Assembly: GCA_965369325.1 (NCBI GenBank)
Contig: CBDUQI010000250.1
Location: 1 to 7,662, forward strand
DNA from: CBDUQI01 sp965369325
Lineage (GTDB): Bacteria > Pseudomonadota > Gammaproteobacteria > Steroidobacterales > JBCBZW01
Direction of reading: 5' to 3'
Length of the DNA: 7,662 nucleotides
A model generated the notes under the pieces. That model did no database searches and was not told the DNA's origin. It saw only the letters and a list, made by a program, of their open reading frames with translations. Positions 1 to 6,104 of this stretch are shown here, one piece after another. A program made the position numbers and the translations under genes. The stretch's first letter is position 1. Each line of letters begins with the position of its first letter.

Positions 1-753
1 GTGACCGGCGCCAAGGTGAAGTACCGAGCATCCGGTGGGTATCTTAGCGAGGGCTCGGGCAGCGGAACCACGATATCGGATGCCGAGGGGAACTTCGCTA
101 TCCGTGAACATGTCGGCAAGATTCTAAAAATCGAGGCGATCGAAAAACACGGGTATGAGATAGATCTGTATCAGCAAACCACCACGTTCTACAGCTACAA
201 CAAGTATCCCGGCCAGGCCGTCACCGCAGATACTTCAGCGGACAATCCGCACCACTTCGTCGCGTGGCAAAAAGACCAGAGCACGGACGCGAAAACGGTG
301 GTGCGCGCTAAGGGCGTGTTTTCCCTTGCCCCTGATGGGCGCTGGTACACCCTGGATTTAAAGGCAGCGCGAGGCCAACGCAAAATCGAAGGCCGCAGCG
401 CTGGACATCTTCGTGCACGACTGCTGCGAAGCGGGCGTGCGCGAGACGGCGATGCCAACTGGCAACTCGACATTGAAGTGGTTGACGGTGGTATCCAACC
501 CGCCGAGGGCATTTACACGTACGAAGCTCCGAATAGCGGTTACACGCCCGGCGTAACCCTCACCGGGGCCGGTACTGAACCACTGCAGAACGCCTGGAGC
601 CACTATTTTCTTAGCCTCCAGAGCGGTCGGGAGTATGCAAGATTATCCGTTAGCCCACGACCTTTTTTTGATTCAGACACGGGTGCGGTGATGATGGACT
701 ACTCATTCTCCAACACCCGCAGTCTCGACACGTTTGCCGGGTACTACAACTGA
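1..753 (+). CDS. Probable exported/surface protein with carboxypeptidase-regulatory-like domain, 5' end outside window
   Basis: The reading frame is already open at base 1, so the GTG there is probably not the real start and about 250 C-terminal residues are seen. Residues 1-60 read like a carboxypeptidase-regulatory-like beta-sandwich: a T-G-A-K-V opening, a S-D-A-E-G-N-F-A-I turn of the 'TDxxGxF' type, and a K-I-E-A-I-E-K-H-G-Y-E ending. The last ~60 residues (a YFLSLQSGREYARLSV stretch, then SFSNTRSLDTFAGYYN) have the alternating pattern of a second beta domain. No membrane segment is visible in this part. The stop is 17 bases before the next start on the same strand, so it probably shares a transcript with the binding-protein gene. 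The domain family usually serves extracellular adhesion or scaffolding; no enzymatic residues are recognised. The fold is an inference from motifs, and the function is unknown. Confidence 0.72.
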   Translation: MTGAKVKYRASGGYLSEGSGSGTTISDAEGNFAIREHVGKILKIEAIEKHGYEIDLYQQTTTFYSYNKYPGQAVTADTSADNPHHFVAWQKDQSTDAKTVVRAKGVFSLAPDGRWYTLDLKAARGQRKIEGRSAGHLRARLLRSGRARDGDANWQLDIEVVDGGIQPAEGIYTYEAPNSGYTPGVTLTGAGTEPLQNAWSHYFLSLQSGREYARLSVSPRPFFDSDTGAVMMDYSFSNTRSLDTFAGYYN

Positions 754-770
754 AAAACGAGGATCTGAAA

Positions 771-1922
771 ATGAAATCATCTGTTGCGGCAGTTTTTATA
801 CTCATTGCGTTTTCAACGCCGGTAGCGGCGGGCTCGGAGGTTGTGAGCATTCCTGAAATCGTTACCGAACCCGTAGTGCTGGGTCAGAAAACCCTGGTCT
901 GGTTGCGTGAGGGCGACACCGATACGATTGCCCAGCGCCCGTTTGACTATCCCGATCTGACAGGACAGGCGAATGTCCTGGACGATTGGCACATGCAAAC
1001 CAGCACCGACGACTGGGATTTATTAGTCTCAACGGCTGGAAACTTTCATCGTTTTCTAAACGCGTTCAACCGACAGGTTTACCTGCCAGCAAATCCGCTG
1101 GTGGCTGACGGCCAGTGGGGTTACTCCACCTCCCCACCCGTATCCATCCAGCAACTGGAAAACGGCGGCCGCCTGAGTTTCGGCAACATGGTCATTCGCG
1201 GCGTACCCATGATCGTCATGGGGCCCAACGGCATCATGAACGGCGTGGAAAACGGTGGCTTTGGCGACGGTGATCGCGCGCCGATCCTGAGCAATTTCGG
1301 CAACGTGCTGTTGGTGCGCGCGGGCAATCCACACAATATTAATTCGATTTGGGATTTGGGCCGCCCAGGCGTGCGCGTGGTCACTTCCAATCCGGTCACC
1401 GAAGGCGGCAGTTTCGACAACTACAACACCTCCATCTTCCATATCGCCTTCCGCTTGGTGGAAGCGGACACCGGCGACATCGCGCTGGCGGACAACCGCG
1501 CTAGTCGGCTGTTCAATCGTGTCTTTAATCCGGTCGGCAATGAGTTACGAAGAAAATGGGTGGTGGGCGATCGCATCCATCATCGCGATGTACCACAGGC
1601 CATCGCGAATGGCGAAGCCGACGTAGGGCCTATGTTCTACCACTTGGCAAAAACGGCTATGGAGGCAAATCCGGCGTTGTTCGAGATTGTCCCCTTGGGC
1701 GGAACCGAGGACGATCCACAACCATTGCTTGGTAACCGGGTGGGTACGATGCAAGCCATCCGAATTGCCGGCGACTGGACCTCAGAACAACAACTGAATC
1801 GCGACAATTTCTTCAATGCCATTACTGACCCGGCCGCCAACGTCGGTCTGCTCACCCAATACTGGGTGCGTGAGCCGGTGACGACCGGTAACAACCAACC
1901 ACCGCTGCCTGAACTGCCTTAG
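771..1922 (+). CDS. Exported periplasmic substrate-binding protein, ModA-like type II PBP fold
   Basis: A 383-residue protein. The ATG has a GAGG ribosome site (759-762) eight bases upstream. Residues 1-20 form a Sec signal peptide (K2, hydrophobic 5-16, cleavage near A19-A20). From about residue 80 it reads like a type II periplasmic binding protein of the molybdate/ModA kind: STAGNFHRFLNAF (87-99), the strand NVLLVRAGNPHNINSIWDL (178-196), RPGVRVVTSNP (198-208), and HRDVPQAIANGEADVGPMFYHLA (271-293), the usual hinge-return 'A-I-A-x-G-E-A-D-V-G' segment. Such proteins deliver oxyanions or small organic ligands to ABC importers. Here no permease or ATPase gene is next to it, and the first ~70 mature residues do not resemble ModA, so the ligand is open. 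The gene upstream encodes a surface-type protein. The proline-rich tail (376-383) is probably unstructured. The family call is fairly sure; molybdate as ligand is not claimed. Confidence 0.82.
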   Translation: MKSSVAAVFILIAFSTPVAAGSEVVSIPEIVTEPVVLGQKTLVWLREGDTDTIAQRPFDYPDLTGQANVLDDWHMQTSTDDWDLLVSTAGNFHRFLNAFNRQVYLPANPLVADGQWGYSTSPPVSIQQLENGGRLSFGNMVIRGVPMIVMGPNGIMNGVENGGFGDGDRAPILSNFGNVLLVRAGNPHNINSIWDLGRPGVRVVTSNPVTEGGSFDNYNTSIFHIAFRLVEADTGDIALADNRASRLFNRVFNPVGNELRRKWVVGDRIHHRDVPQAIANGEADVGPMFYHLAKTAMEANPALFEIVPLGGTEDDPQPLLGNRVGTMQAIRIAGDWTSEQQLNRDNFFNAITDPAANVGLLTQYWVREPVTTGNNQPPLPELP

Positions 1923-2028
1923 CGGTGGTCAGTTTCGTTCATGCCACAACCCGGGCCCTCAGGGCGGGGCATATCCGCCGGCCGCCTCTACAGCCGATGA
2001 GGACGGCGATGGTGTGATCGCTGCTGCT

Positions 2029-2115
2029 AGGGTGCACAAACTCGAAAGCACAGTGCGCTACCTCGGCATTGAGGTTGATGGTGCACAAAAAATTGCCGTA
2101 CAAATTGAGGCCTGA
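2029..2115 (+). pseudogene. C-terminal relic of a tyrosine recombinase/integrase
   Basis: Reading from AGG at 2029 to TGA at 2113-2115 gives 28 residues containing KLESTVRYLGIEVDGA. This is the familiar C-terminal end of a group of proteobacterial site-specific integrases, in which 'GH-T-K-x-E-S-T-V-R-Y-L-G-I-E-V-D-D-A-x-x-I-A-E' carries the nucleophilic tyrosine. The presumed nucleophile Y is present. The upstream frame (1921-2028) is open but reads as low-complexity sequence with no recombinase resemblance, so the rest of the gene is gone. It is a different family from the integrase relic at 4611-5063. It is too short for routine gene calling, and nothing suggests it is translated. Confidence 0.66.
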
Positions 2116-2123
2116 GCGGACAT

Positions 2124-2154
2124 CCGGCAAGCGAGCACCCTGCTCGCTTGCCGG
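2124..2154. repeat. Perfect 14-bp inverted repeat, hairpin-forming
   Basis: The arm CCGGCAAGCGAGCA (2124-2137) is followed by a CCC loop (2138-2140) and its exact complement TGCTCGCTTGCCGG (2141-2154). It starts eight bases after the stop of the recombinase relic. No T-run follows on either strand, so a classic Rho-independent terminator is not supported. It could be a Rho-assisted stop, a transposon or integrase end structure, or a dispersed palindromic repeat. The pairing is directly visible; the function is unknown. Confidence 0.7.
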
Positions 2155-2282
2155 CCAAGAGCCGCCATTCACCGCATAGTTCCTACTGAAACACGCGATA
2201 CTCATAAGTGACGCCAAGCTTGCTTCAAAGAGCAGAAAATTGGAGAAAACGGACTTGGATATTTTTGGCCAAACGAGTACCT

Positions 2283-3710
2283 TCAAAGCGGTAAGCTAAG
2301 ATCTACTTTGGAGCGATAAATCACCTGATGATCAGGATCACCGAAGGTGACTTTTACGTACACTATGTAGGGAACGGGAACCTCCTCGCTGGCCCCCTCA
2401 AACACCTCCCCTTCGTGATAGACAACATCATCGTCACGTAGGTGCACACGACACGCTAAATCGGGGATTTCATCCTGCCCAACGGTTGTTGTCGCATAAC
2501 TGACTACCCAAATCTCCGACTCACCCCAGTTTTCTCTACCCGTCTGGGCGTTTGGCTTTACAGTGCCGACAAAATAGGAGTTGTTGTTGTACACAAACGG
2601 CTCCCAACTTTGCAGAAATGCTTGTGGCAGCGGATCGTCCAACCCGGCAGGTTCGTCCAGATCGCCATCGAACACTCCATTGGCACCCGTGGGCAGCGGG
2701 ATCGCTTTATCGAGCACGTATATGGGACTGCAAGGATCCTGGCCGCAGGTATCGTCATACTTGTACACCAGCAACTCGCCTTCGTTCGACGCCGGCGCAC
2801 GACTAAGAATCATGATTTCATTATTGAGCGCCTCCGGTGCCACCCATCCGTAAGCATCTACATGTAGTTTGTGATCATCGGTCACAATCGTCGTGCTCGG
2901 AGCTCCTACACCCTCTGTATCAACGACTGCTATTGCTCCGTGTAGACATGCCGGGCCCGGCAGACAAGCAGGGCGGGCGGTAGCGACAAACTTGGACTCG
3001 CCCAGCACCCACCTGAAGCTCGTCTTGATGCTCGGGTCCGCGTCGAGGTAAGGATTACCGTTTTCGTCGGCCCAGCGCATGCGATTAGGTTTGGTTCGAT
3101 CCCCGTAGACAAGATGAACGTCGCTGCGAGAACCATCCATGGATGCAAGCACGTTCATCCGATGGTTGTCGTCCCACGTATCGTCCGGTGTTACCGCGCT
3201 AGGGGTCCAATTACCAGGCTTGCCAAACGCATTAAAAATCGGGACCGCTTCCCAAATTTCTAGGCAATACTGAGCCGCACCACCCGATGTACATTCTTTA
3301 GCGCCCTCGGGATCATATCGGTTGTAGTACAAATTCCAGCGCTCCGTATCGTTGTCGTCATACAAACCGAAGTTCGGCCCTTTCCATGCACCTTGTTCAA
3401 TAATTGCAGCTGAAGAACTCACGAGATATTCTGTGCAGTCGTTCTTGCATTGTCCAACCGCGGGATCCATTTCGGCAACCCACACCTTGCCGCTGTCTAT
3501 CGTGCCTTCAATGTTGTCGGATTCGTCCTGAAACACCATCCAGTGCGCTAAGTTATCAGCGTCATCATAGAATTCTGGGTCAACCCACTGGGTGGTGGTA
3601 GAGCCTTCATCCTCAATGGTGTCAATATCGGCCGTAGTGAAACACTCAGACGCGGCGAAAGCCTGGATGCTAAGCAGCGACATGCCAGCGAAAGCAGATA
3701 CTCTGTTCAA
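2283..3710 (-). CDS. Exported cysteine-rich protein of unknown function
   Basis: A 475-residue protein, not recognised. The start is TTG at 3710, chosen because GAGGAG (3717-3722) lies seven bases upstream and the N-terminus (MNRVSAFAGMSLLSIQAFA) then forms a short Sec signal peptide cut near A19/A20. The mature chain is acidic and rich in D, W and Y. It has 10 cysteines, several as close pairs (C-K-N-D-C, C-G-Q-D-P-C, P-A-C-L-P-G-P-A-C), which fits disulphide bonding outside the cytoplasm. Motifs recur: short W-x-V strands, D-D-N/D-D-D turns, and phrases such as GPNFGLYDDND and DVHLVYGDR. They suggest repeated four-stranded sheets, possibly a beta-propeller like those of glycan-binding or glycan-cleaving proteins; this is inference only, with no catalytic residues assigned. 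It stands alone, facing the recombinase relic. A 7-bp inverted repeat lies just upstream of its ribosome site. The downstream end (2283) has no clear terminator. Confidence 0.8.
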   Translation of the reverse strand: MNRVSAFAGMSLLSIQAFAASECFTTADIDTIEDEGSTTTQWVDPEFYDDADNLAHWMVFQDESDNIEGTIDSGKVWVAEMDPAVGQCKNDCTEYLVSSSAAIIEQGAWKGPNFGLYDDNDTERWNLYYNRYDPEGAKECTSGGAAQYCLEIWEAVPIFNAFGKPGNWTPSAVTPDDTWDDNHRMNVLASMDGSRSDVHLVYGDRTKPNRMRWADENGNPYLDADPSIKTSFRWVLGESKFVATARPACLPGPACLHGAIAVVDTEGVGAPSTTIVTDDHKLHVDAYGWVAPEALNNEIMILSRAPASNEGELLVYKYDDTCGQDPCSPIYVLDKAIPLPTGANGVFDGDLDEPAGLDDPLPQAFLQSWEPFVYNNNSYFVGTVKPNAQTGRENWGESEIWVVSYATTTVGQDEIPDLACRVHLRDDDVVYHEGEVFEGASEEVPVPYIVYVKVTFGDPDHQVIYRSKVDLSLPL

Positions 3711-3727
3711 AAGTATTCTCCTCAGTT

Positions 3728-3745
3728 CTGTCGGTAAGCCGACAG
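3728..3745 (-). promoter_or_regulatory. Inverted repeat in the leader of the exported-protein gene
   Basis: CTGTCGG (3728-3734) and CCGACAG (3739-3745) are exact complements around a 4-base spacer. The repeat lies five bases upstream of the GAGGAG ribosome site of the minus-strand gene starting at 3710. Its position fits a repressor operator or a 5' leader hairpin controlling translation. No convincing -35/-10 pair was found upstream, so the mode of action is not resolved. Confidence 0.4.
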
Positions 3746-4086
3746 TGCAAAGACAACCAAGTAATAATCTTGGCGACCATAAGTTGCTGCGAATGCGTGT
3801 TATTTGTTGCTCTACTATTCGCCTGATCCCCAGCCCTCTGCAATTAAGTGTAGGTCACTAAGACGCGTTTGTCTGATCTCCCCCCGCTGCCTTTCACCAC
3901 AGTCCGCTCGTATTACGGTCTTACAATACGACTCACAATAACGGCGTGTTTTGTCGGTTGCCGGCCACCTTTGCGCTCCGGTCGCATGCTGAATGGCCGC
4001 TTCGGACTATCGTCAGCCACTCCAGTCGTTTCAGCGGCGGTGCGTTGTCAGCCAGGTGCCGCCAAAAGCCTACATGTCAGCCCCGT
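3746..4086. other. Gene-poor intergenic stretch
   Basis: I see no gene here. The open frames that cross it have no ribosome site, no recognisable motif and no codon pattern like the neighbours. Points of note: a 17-base segment (3924-3940, plus strand) matches the phage T7 RNA polymerase promoter at 15 positions; CGTATT (3909-3914) and AATACG (3925-3930) form a 6-bp inverted repeat partly overlapping it; and TTGCCGGCCA (3958-3967) also occurs at 2148-2157. The stretch probably consists of decayed mobile-element DNA. Confidence 0.5.
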
Positions 4087-4527
4087 CTACTTGACGATGG
4101 TAGCTAAAAATCTAGGGACGTCTAACTCCCGAAGAACACGCTCTCCTCGGAGGAAGTAAAGGTCCATCCAATCTATGCCGAATTTACTGCACTCGTCCTC
4201 GATTGGAGCGTAGTCGGCGGTGCCGACAACCAGCATCTGAATTGTCTGGCTTACCAAAGCACCGATTTGGCGATCAATGCGTAGATCTTCAGAAGAATAT
4301 GAATCTACGCCATGCGCGTGAAGTGCTTCATGATAGTTCGTCAGTATTCGGGTCTCGTGGGTATTGCGTATTTCAGTCGGTAAACAGATGGTGAGCATCC
4401 GCGTAATGTCCCAAGGACCTTGTCCAACGAAAGGGTACTGCCAATCGATGACGGCAAATCGCCCACCAGCCGAAGTCGGAAAGAAAATCTGTTTGGCATG
4501 GTAGTCCACGCCGCAGATGCAATTTTT
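4087..4527 (-). pseudogene. C-lobe fragment of an APH/CHK-like small-molecule kinase
   Basis: The frame is open from 4527 (just after an in-frame TGA at 4528-4530) to the stop at 4087; the first usable start is GTG at 4509, giving 140 residues. VDYHAKQIFF (start codon onward) followed by FAVIDWQYPFVGQGPWDITRML matches the catalytic loop, the metal-binding 'IDWQ' aspartate (D22) and the G-x-x-x-D helix of aminoglycoside-phosphotransferase/ecdysteroid-kinase-like enzymes. The usual HGD of the catalytic loop reads C-G-V-D here, so the conserved histidine is missing. The whole N-lobe with the ATP lysine is absent, and nothing upstream in any minus frame restores it. Intact relatives have more than 300 residues. 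The break lies 4528-4610, next to the start of the integrase remnant, suggesting deletion or insertion at that junction. Almost certainly non-functional. Confidence 0.7.
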
Positions 4528-4610
4528 TCATGACCGACTGTGCAAGAAATGAGGCGGGCCTGCACCCAGTCGCGCAGTGGCCACACTGTCCCTAATGTGA
4601 TCCTGGCTGA

Positions 4611-5063
4611 TCCGGCGCGACGAGCGCGTCAACCATTAACCCGTGCAAGGGCGTTCACCGCGCCAAGGAGCGTGGCCGGGACCGCTACGTAACAGACGGG
4701 GAATACAGGCACGTCTATCGGCACGCGCCGCCCATGATCCAAGTGGCGCTTGAGATCGCGCCCGAACTGGATCGGATATTGAAGCGCGCACGCGGTATCC
4801 GGCTGGCAGCAACGATCTTGACCACGAGCACGGGCGGAGCCTACACCGCGTCATCGCTCAGCGAGACTTTTGCGAGAGCACGCGGGGCTGCGGTTGCAGA
4901 GGGCATGGCTACCTGGCAGCTCCGTGACCCGCGTGCTAAGAACGTCACAGACAATGTTGACACGCTGGCCGCGAGCGAGCGAGTAGCGCACGGGTCACAG
5001 CAGACGACAGAGGCCCATTATCGGCGTCAACCACGCAAGGTGCGACCACTCAAAGAAGAGTGA
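4611..5063 (+). pseudogene. Decayed phage-type tyrosine integrase, N-terminus and box I missing
   Basis: The frame is open from 4611 to the TGA at 5061-5063. NPCKGVHRAKERGRDRYVTD (about 4638-4697) is the linker that precedes the catalytic core in phage integrases. At about 4758-4760 the text jumps from ALEIA straight to PELDRILKRA. In intact relatives some 40-50 residues lie between these, including the T-G-x-R-x-G-D box with the first catalytic arginine. The rest of the core is readable: WQLRDPRAKNVTD (box II, counted from the ATG at 4734: R64, R67), AHGSQQTTEAHY with H86 and the nucleophile Y96, then a basic KVRPL tail. The N-terminal DNA-binding domain is missing and no start codon with a ribosome site is seen; ATG 4734 is the first methionine. 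The frame stops about 80 bases before the 3' end of tRNA-Thr, the usual place of an island integrase. Not expected to be active. Confidence 0.78.
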
Positions 5064-5077
5064 CTTACACCATGAGT

Positions 5078-5109
5078 TTTGGGAATTAACCTTTGGGGGT
5101 TTGGGAATT
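5078..5109 (+). repeat. TTTGGGAATT direct repeat between integrase relic and tRNA
   Basis: TTTGGGAATT occurs at 5078-5087 and again at 5100-5109, with a third partial TTTGGG at 5092-5097. Spacing between the full copies is 22 bases, about two helical turns. Short direct repeats beside an att site are often arm-type integrase or excisionase binding sites; that role is inferred only from position. Confidence 0.4.
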
Positions 5110-5143
5110 GGTTAGGCTAGGAAGCCATAAGACGTTGATTTAA

Positions 5144-5219
5144 TGGTGCCGGAGAGGTGATTCGAACACCCGACCTACTGATTACGAATCAGTTGCTCTG
5201 CCAACTGAGCTACCCCGGC
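5144..5219 (-). tRNA. tRNA-Thr (anticodon CGU)
   Basis: The minus strand reads a 76-base tRNA with encoded CCA. The 7-bp acceptor stem (GCCGGGG with CTCCGGC, one G-U) is followed by discriminator A and CCA (5144-5146). The D-arm has AGCTCAGTTGGCAGAGC, the anticodon arm ACTGA-TTCGTAA-TCAGT gives CGU, and the T-arm contains GTTCGAATC. It decodes ACG. The 3' half faces the integrase relic to the left and would be the attachment site. No second copy of the tRNA 3' end was found in the window, so the far end of the island lies outside it or is lost. No strong terminator follows. Confidence 0.96.
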
Positions 5220-5235
5220 ATCCTTAGGGACCGCG

Positions 5236-5264
5236 AGTATAGGCAACCCACCCTGTCAGCGCAA
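5236..5264 (-). promoter_or_regulatory. Sigma70 promoter of tRNA-Thr
   Basis: On the minus strand TTGCGC (-35, 5259-5264) and TATACT (-10, 5236-5241) are separated by exactly 17 bases. The -10 box ends 16 bases before the mature tRNA 5' end. A GC-rich discriminator (CGCGGTCCC) follows, as in growth-rate and ppGpp-controlled stable-RNA promoters. Confidence 0.72.
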
Positions 5265-5272
5265 CGAACCAG

Positions 5273-5306
5273 GGGGTGTTACCCCGTGCGCGGGGCGGTA
5301 TTTTTT
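5273..5306 (+). terminator. Possible Rho-independent terminator or attenuator before the membrane-protein gene
   Basis: CCCCG (5282-5286) pairs with CGGGG (5291-5295) around TGCG, and T6 (5301-5306) follows five bases later; an alternative stem uses TACC (5280-5283) with GGTA (5297-5300), directly abutting the T-run. ACCCC (5281-5285) can also pair with the upstream GGGGT (5273-5277), which would break the terminator stem. The element could block read-through from the island or act as a leader attenuator for the gene at 5352. Stems are short, so this is tentative. Confidence 0.38.
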
Positions 5307-5351
5307 CGCTTCCGGCTGCTCGCGCGCCCACGGCGATGCTAAGCTCGCCCG

Positions 5352-6041
5352 ATGGTATCGGCCCTGCCCGCACCCCATCGGGACTTCCTCTGGCTGCACG
5401 GCGCATTCGCGGCATTATGCGCCGTGGTACTCGCCCTGCCCGCCCCCTGGCCGGTCGGCTGGCGCCTGCTGGGGCTCACTGCCGCTTATAATATCGTGGT
5501 CCCCATGCTGGGGTGGGCCCGCGGGTACACCCTGTGGCTCAGGCTGTGGGGCTTCGCCATCGCCTTCGGTATCTTCAATGTACTGCCGGATACCTTCCTC
5601 ACCGCCACCGGTTTGCTGGTATTTCCGCACGACGGTGCGCCCCGGTTGCTGAACCTTGCCGCGCACATGCCGCTGCTGTGGGCAGTACCCGTTTTCGGCC
5701 TGCTTTATTTAGCGCTTTGGGCGCCCGAACTAAGCAGCATCCGCATCTCGGTTGGGGGGTTCGCCCGTCTGTGGGTGGCCAGTGCGGGCGTGTTCTGGGC
5801 GTCAGAGCATTCGTTTAAACTGCTCGGAAGCTGGCATGCGGCAGACGGCCTACGCCATACCTGGGGCCACGCCGCAGTATACGTACTGGCTGCCGAGATG
5901 ATCTTGATGAGCGTCGCCTACCCGATGGTGGCACGCGTGCTAGAGACACCGCTTTGGTTGCGCACGGCGCGCGCGGGCCTACTGATGGCAATCTACCTGC
6001 TGGCGTTGCTCGGCATGTACACGTTGGTGGAAACACAATAA
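5352..6041 (+). CDS. Seven-helix integral membrane protein of unknown function
   Basis: A 229-residue, strongly hydrophobic protein with about seven membrane segments (roughly residues 12-30, 36-54, 62-78, 104-123, 136-152, 172-192, 207-225). I do not recognise the family. Polar residues inside or next to helices stand out and may line a site: N77-x-L-P-D80-T-F, H105, the S-E152-H153-S-F-K run, H162, H169 and G-H173-A-A-V-Y, and E182. The N-L-P-D-T-F-L...V-F-P stretch followed by a second P/W-rich helix recalls small multi-helix proteins of unknown function. The ATG at 5352 is the first good start of the frame; no Shine-Dalgarno sequence is visible. It converges with the Fur-like gene (63 bases between stops) and has no partner in operon, so context gives no pathway. 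Confidence 0.85.
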   Translation: MVSALPAPHRDFLWLHGAFAALCAVVLALPAPWPVGWRLLGLTAAYNIVVPMLGWARGYTLWLRLWGFAIAFGIFNVLPDTFLTATGLLVFPHDGAPRLLNLAAHMPLLWAVPVFGLLYLALWAPELSSIRISVGGFARLWVASAGVFWASEHSFKLLGSWHAADGLRHTWGHAAVYVLAAEMILMSVAYPMVARVLETPLWLRTARAGLLMAIYLLALLGMYTLVETQ

Positions 6042-6104
6042 CGCCACTGGCGAGAAAACCAGCCGGGCGAAGCAACAAAGGAATGAGCCGTCAGCCGGTG
6101 CTGG

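Noticed and set aside
2031..2089. 10-bp direct repeat GGTGCACAAA (2031-2040, 2080-2089)
   Set aside because: Both copies are in the recombinase reading frame or just before it; the size and spacing do not suggest a site, so treated as coincidence.
1939..2286. Minus-strand 115-codon open frame starting TTG, overlapping the stop of the exported-protein gene
   Set aside because: It runs antisense through the recombinase relic and the palindrome, has no ribosome site of note and no recognisable domain; most likely a spurious frame.
3592..3861. Plus-strand 89-codon open frame
   Set aside because: Antisense to the start and signal peptide of the exported protein; no independent support.
3869..4159. 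Plus-strand 96-codon open frame
   Set aside because: No ribosome site, no domain, arginine/proline/serine-rich chance composition, and its end overlaps the kinase fragment antisense.
5157..5342. Plus-strand 61-codon open frame over the tRNA
   Set aside because: It translates the complement of tRNA-Thr, a common annotation artefact.
6043..6053. Small palindrome CGCCACTGGCG between convergent genes as terminator
   Set aside because: Only 5-bp arms with a one-base centre and no adequate T-run on either strand.
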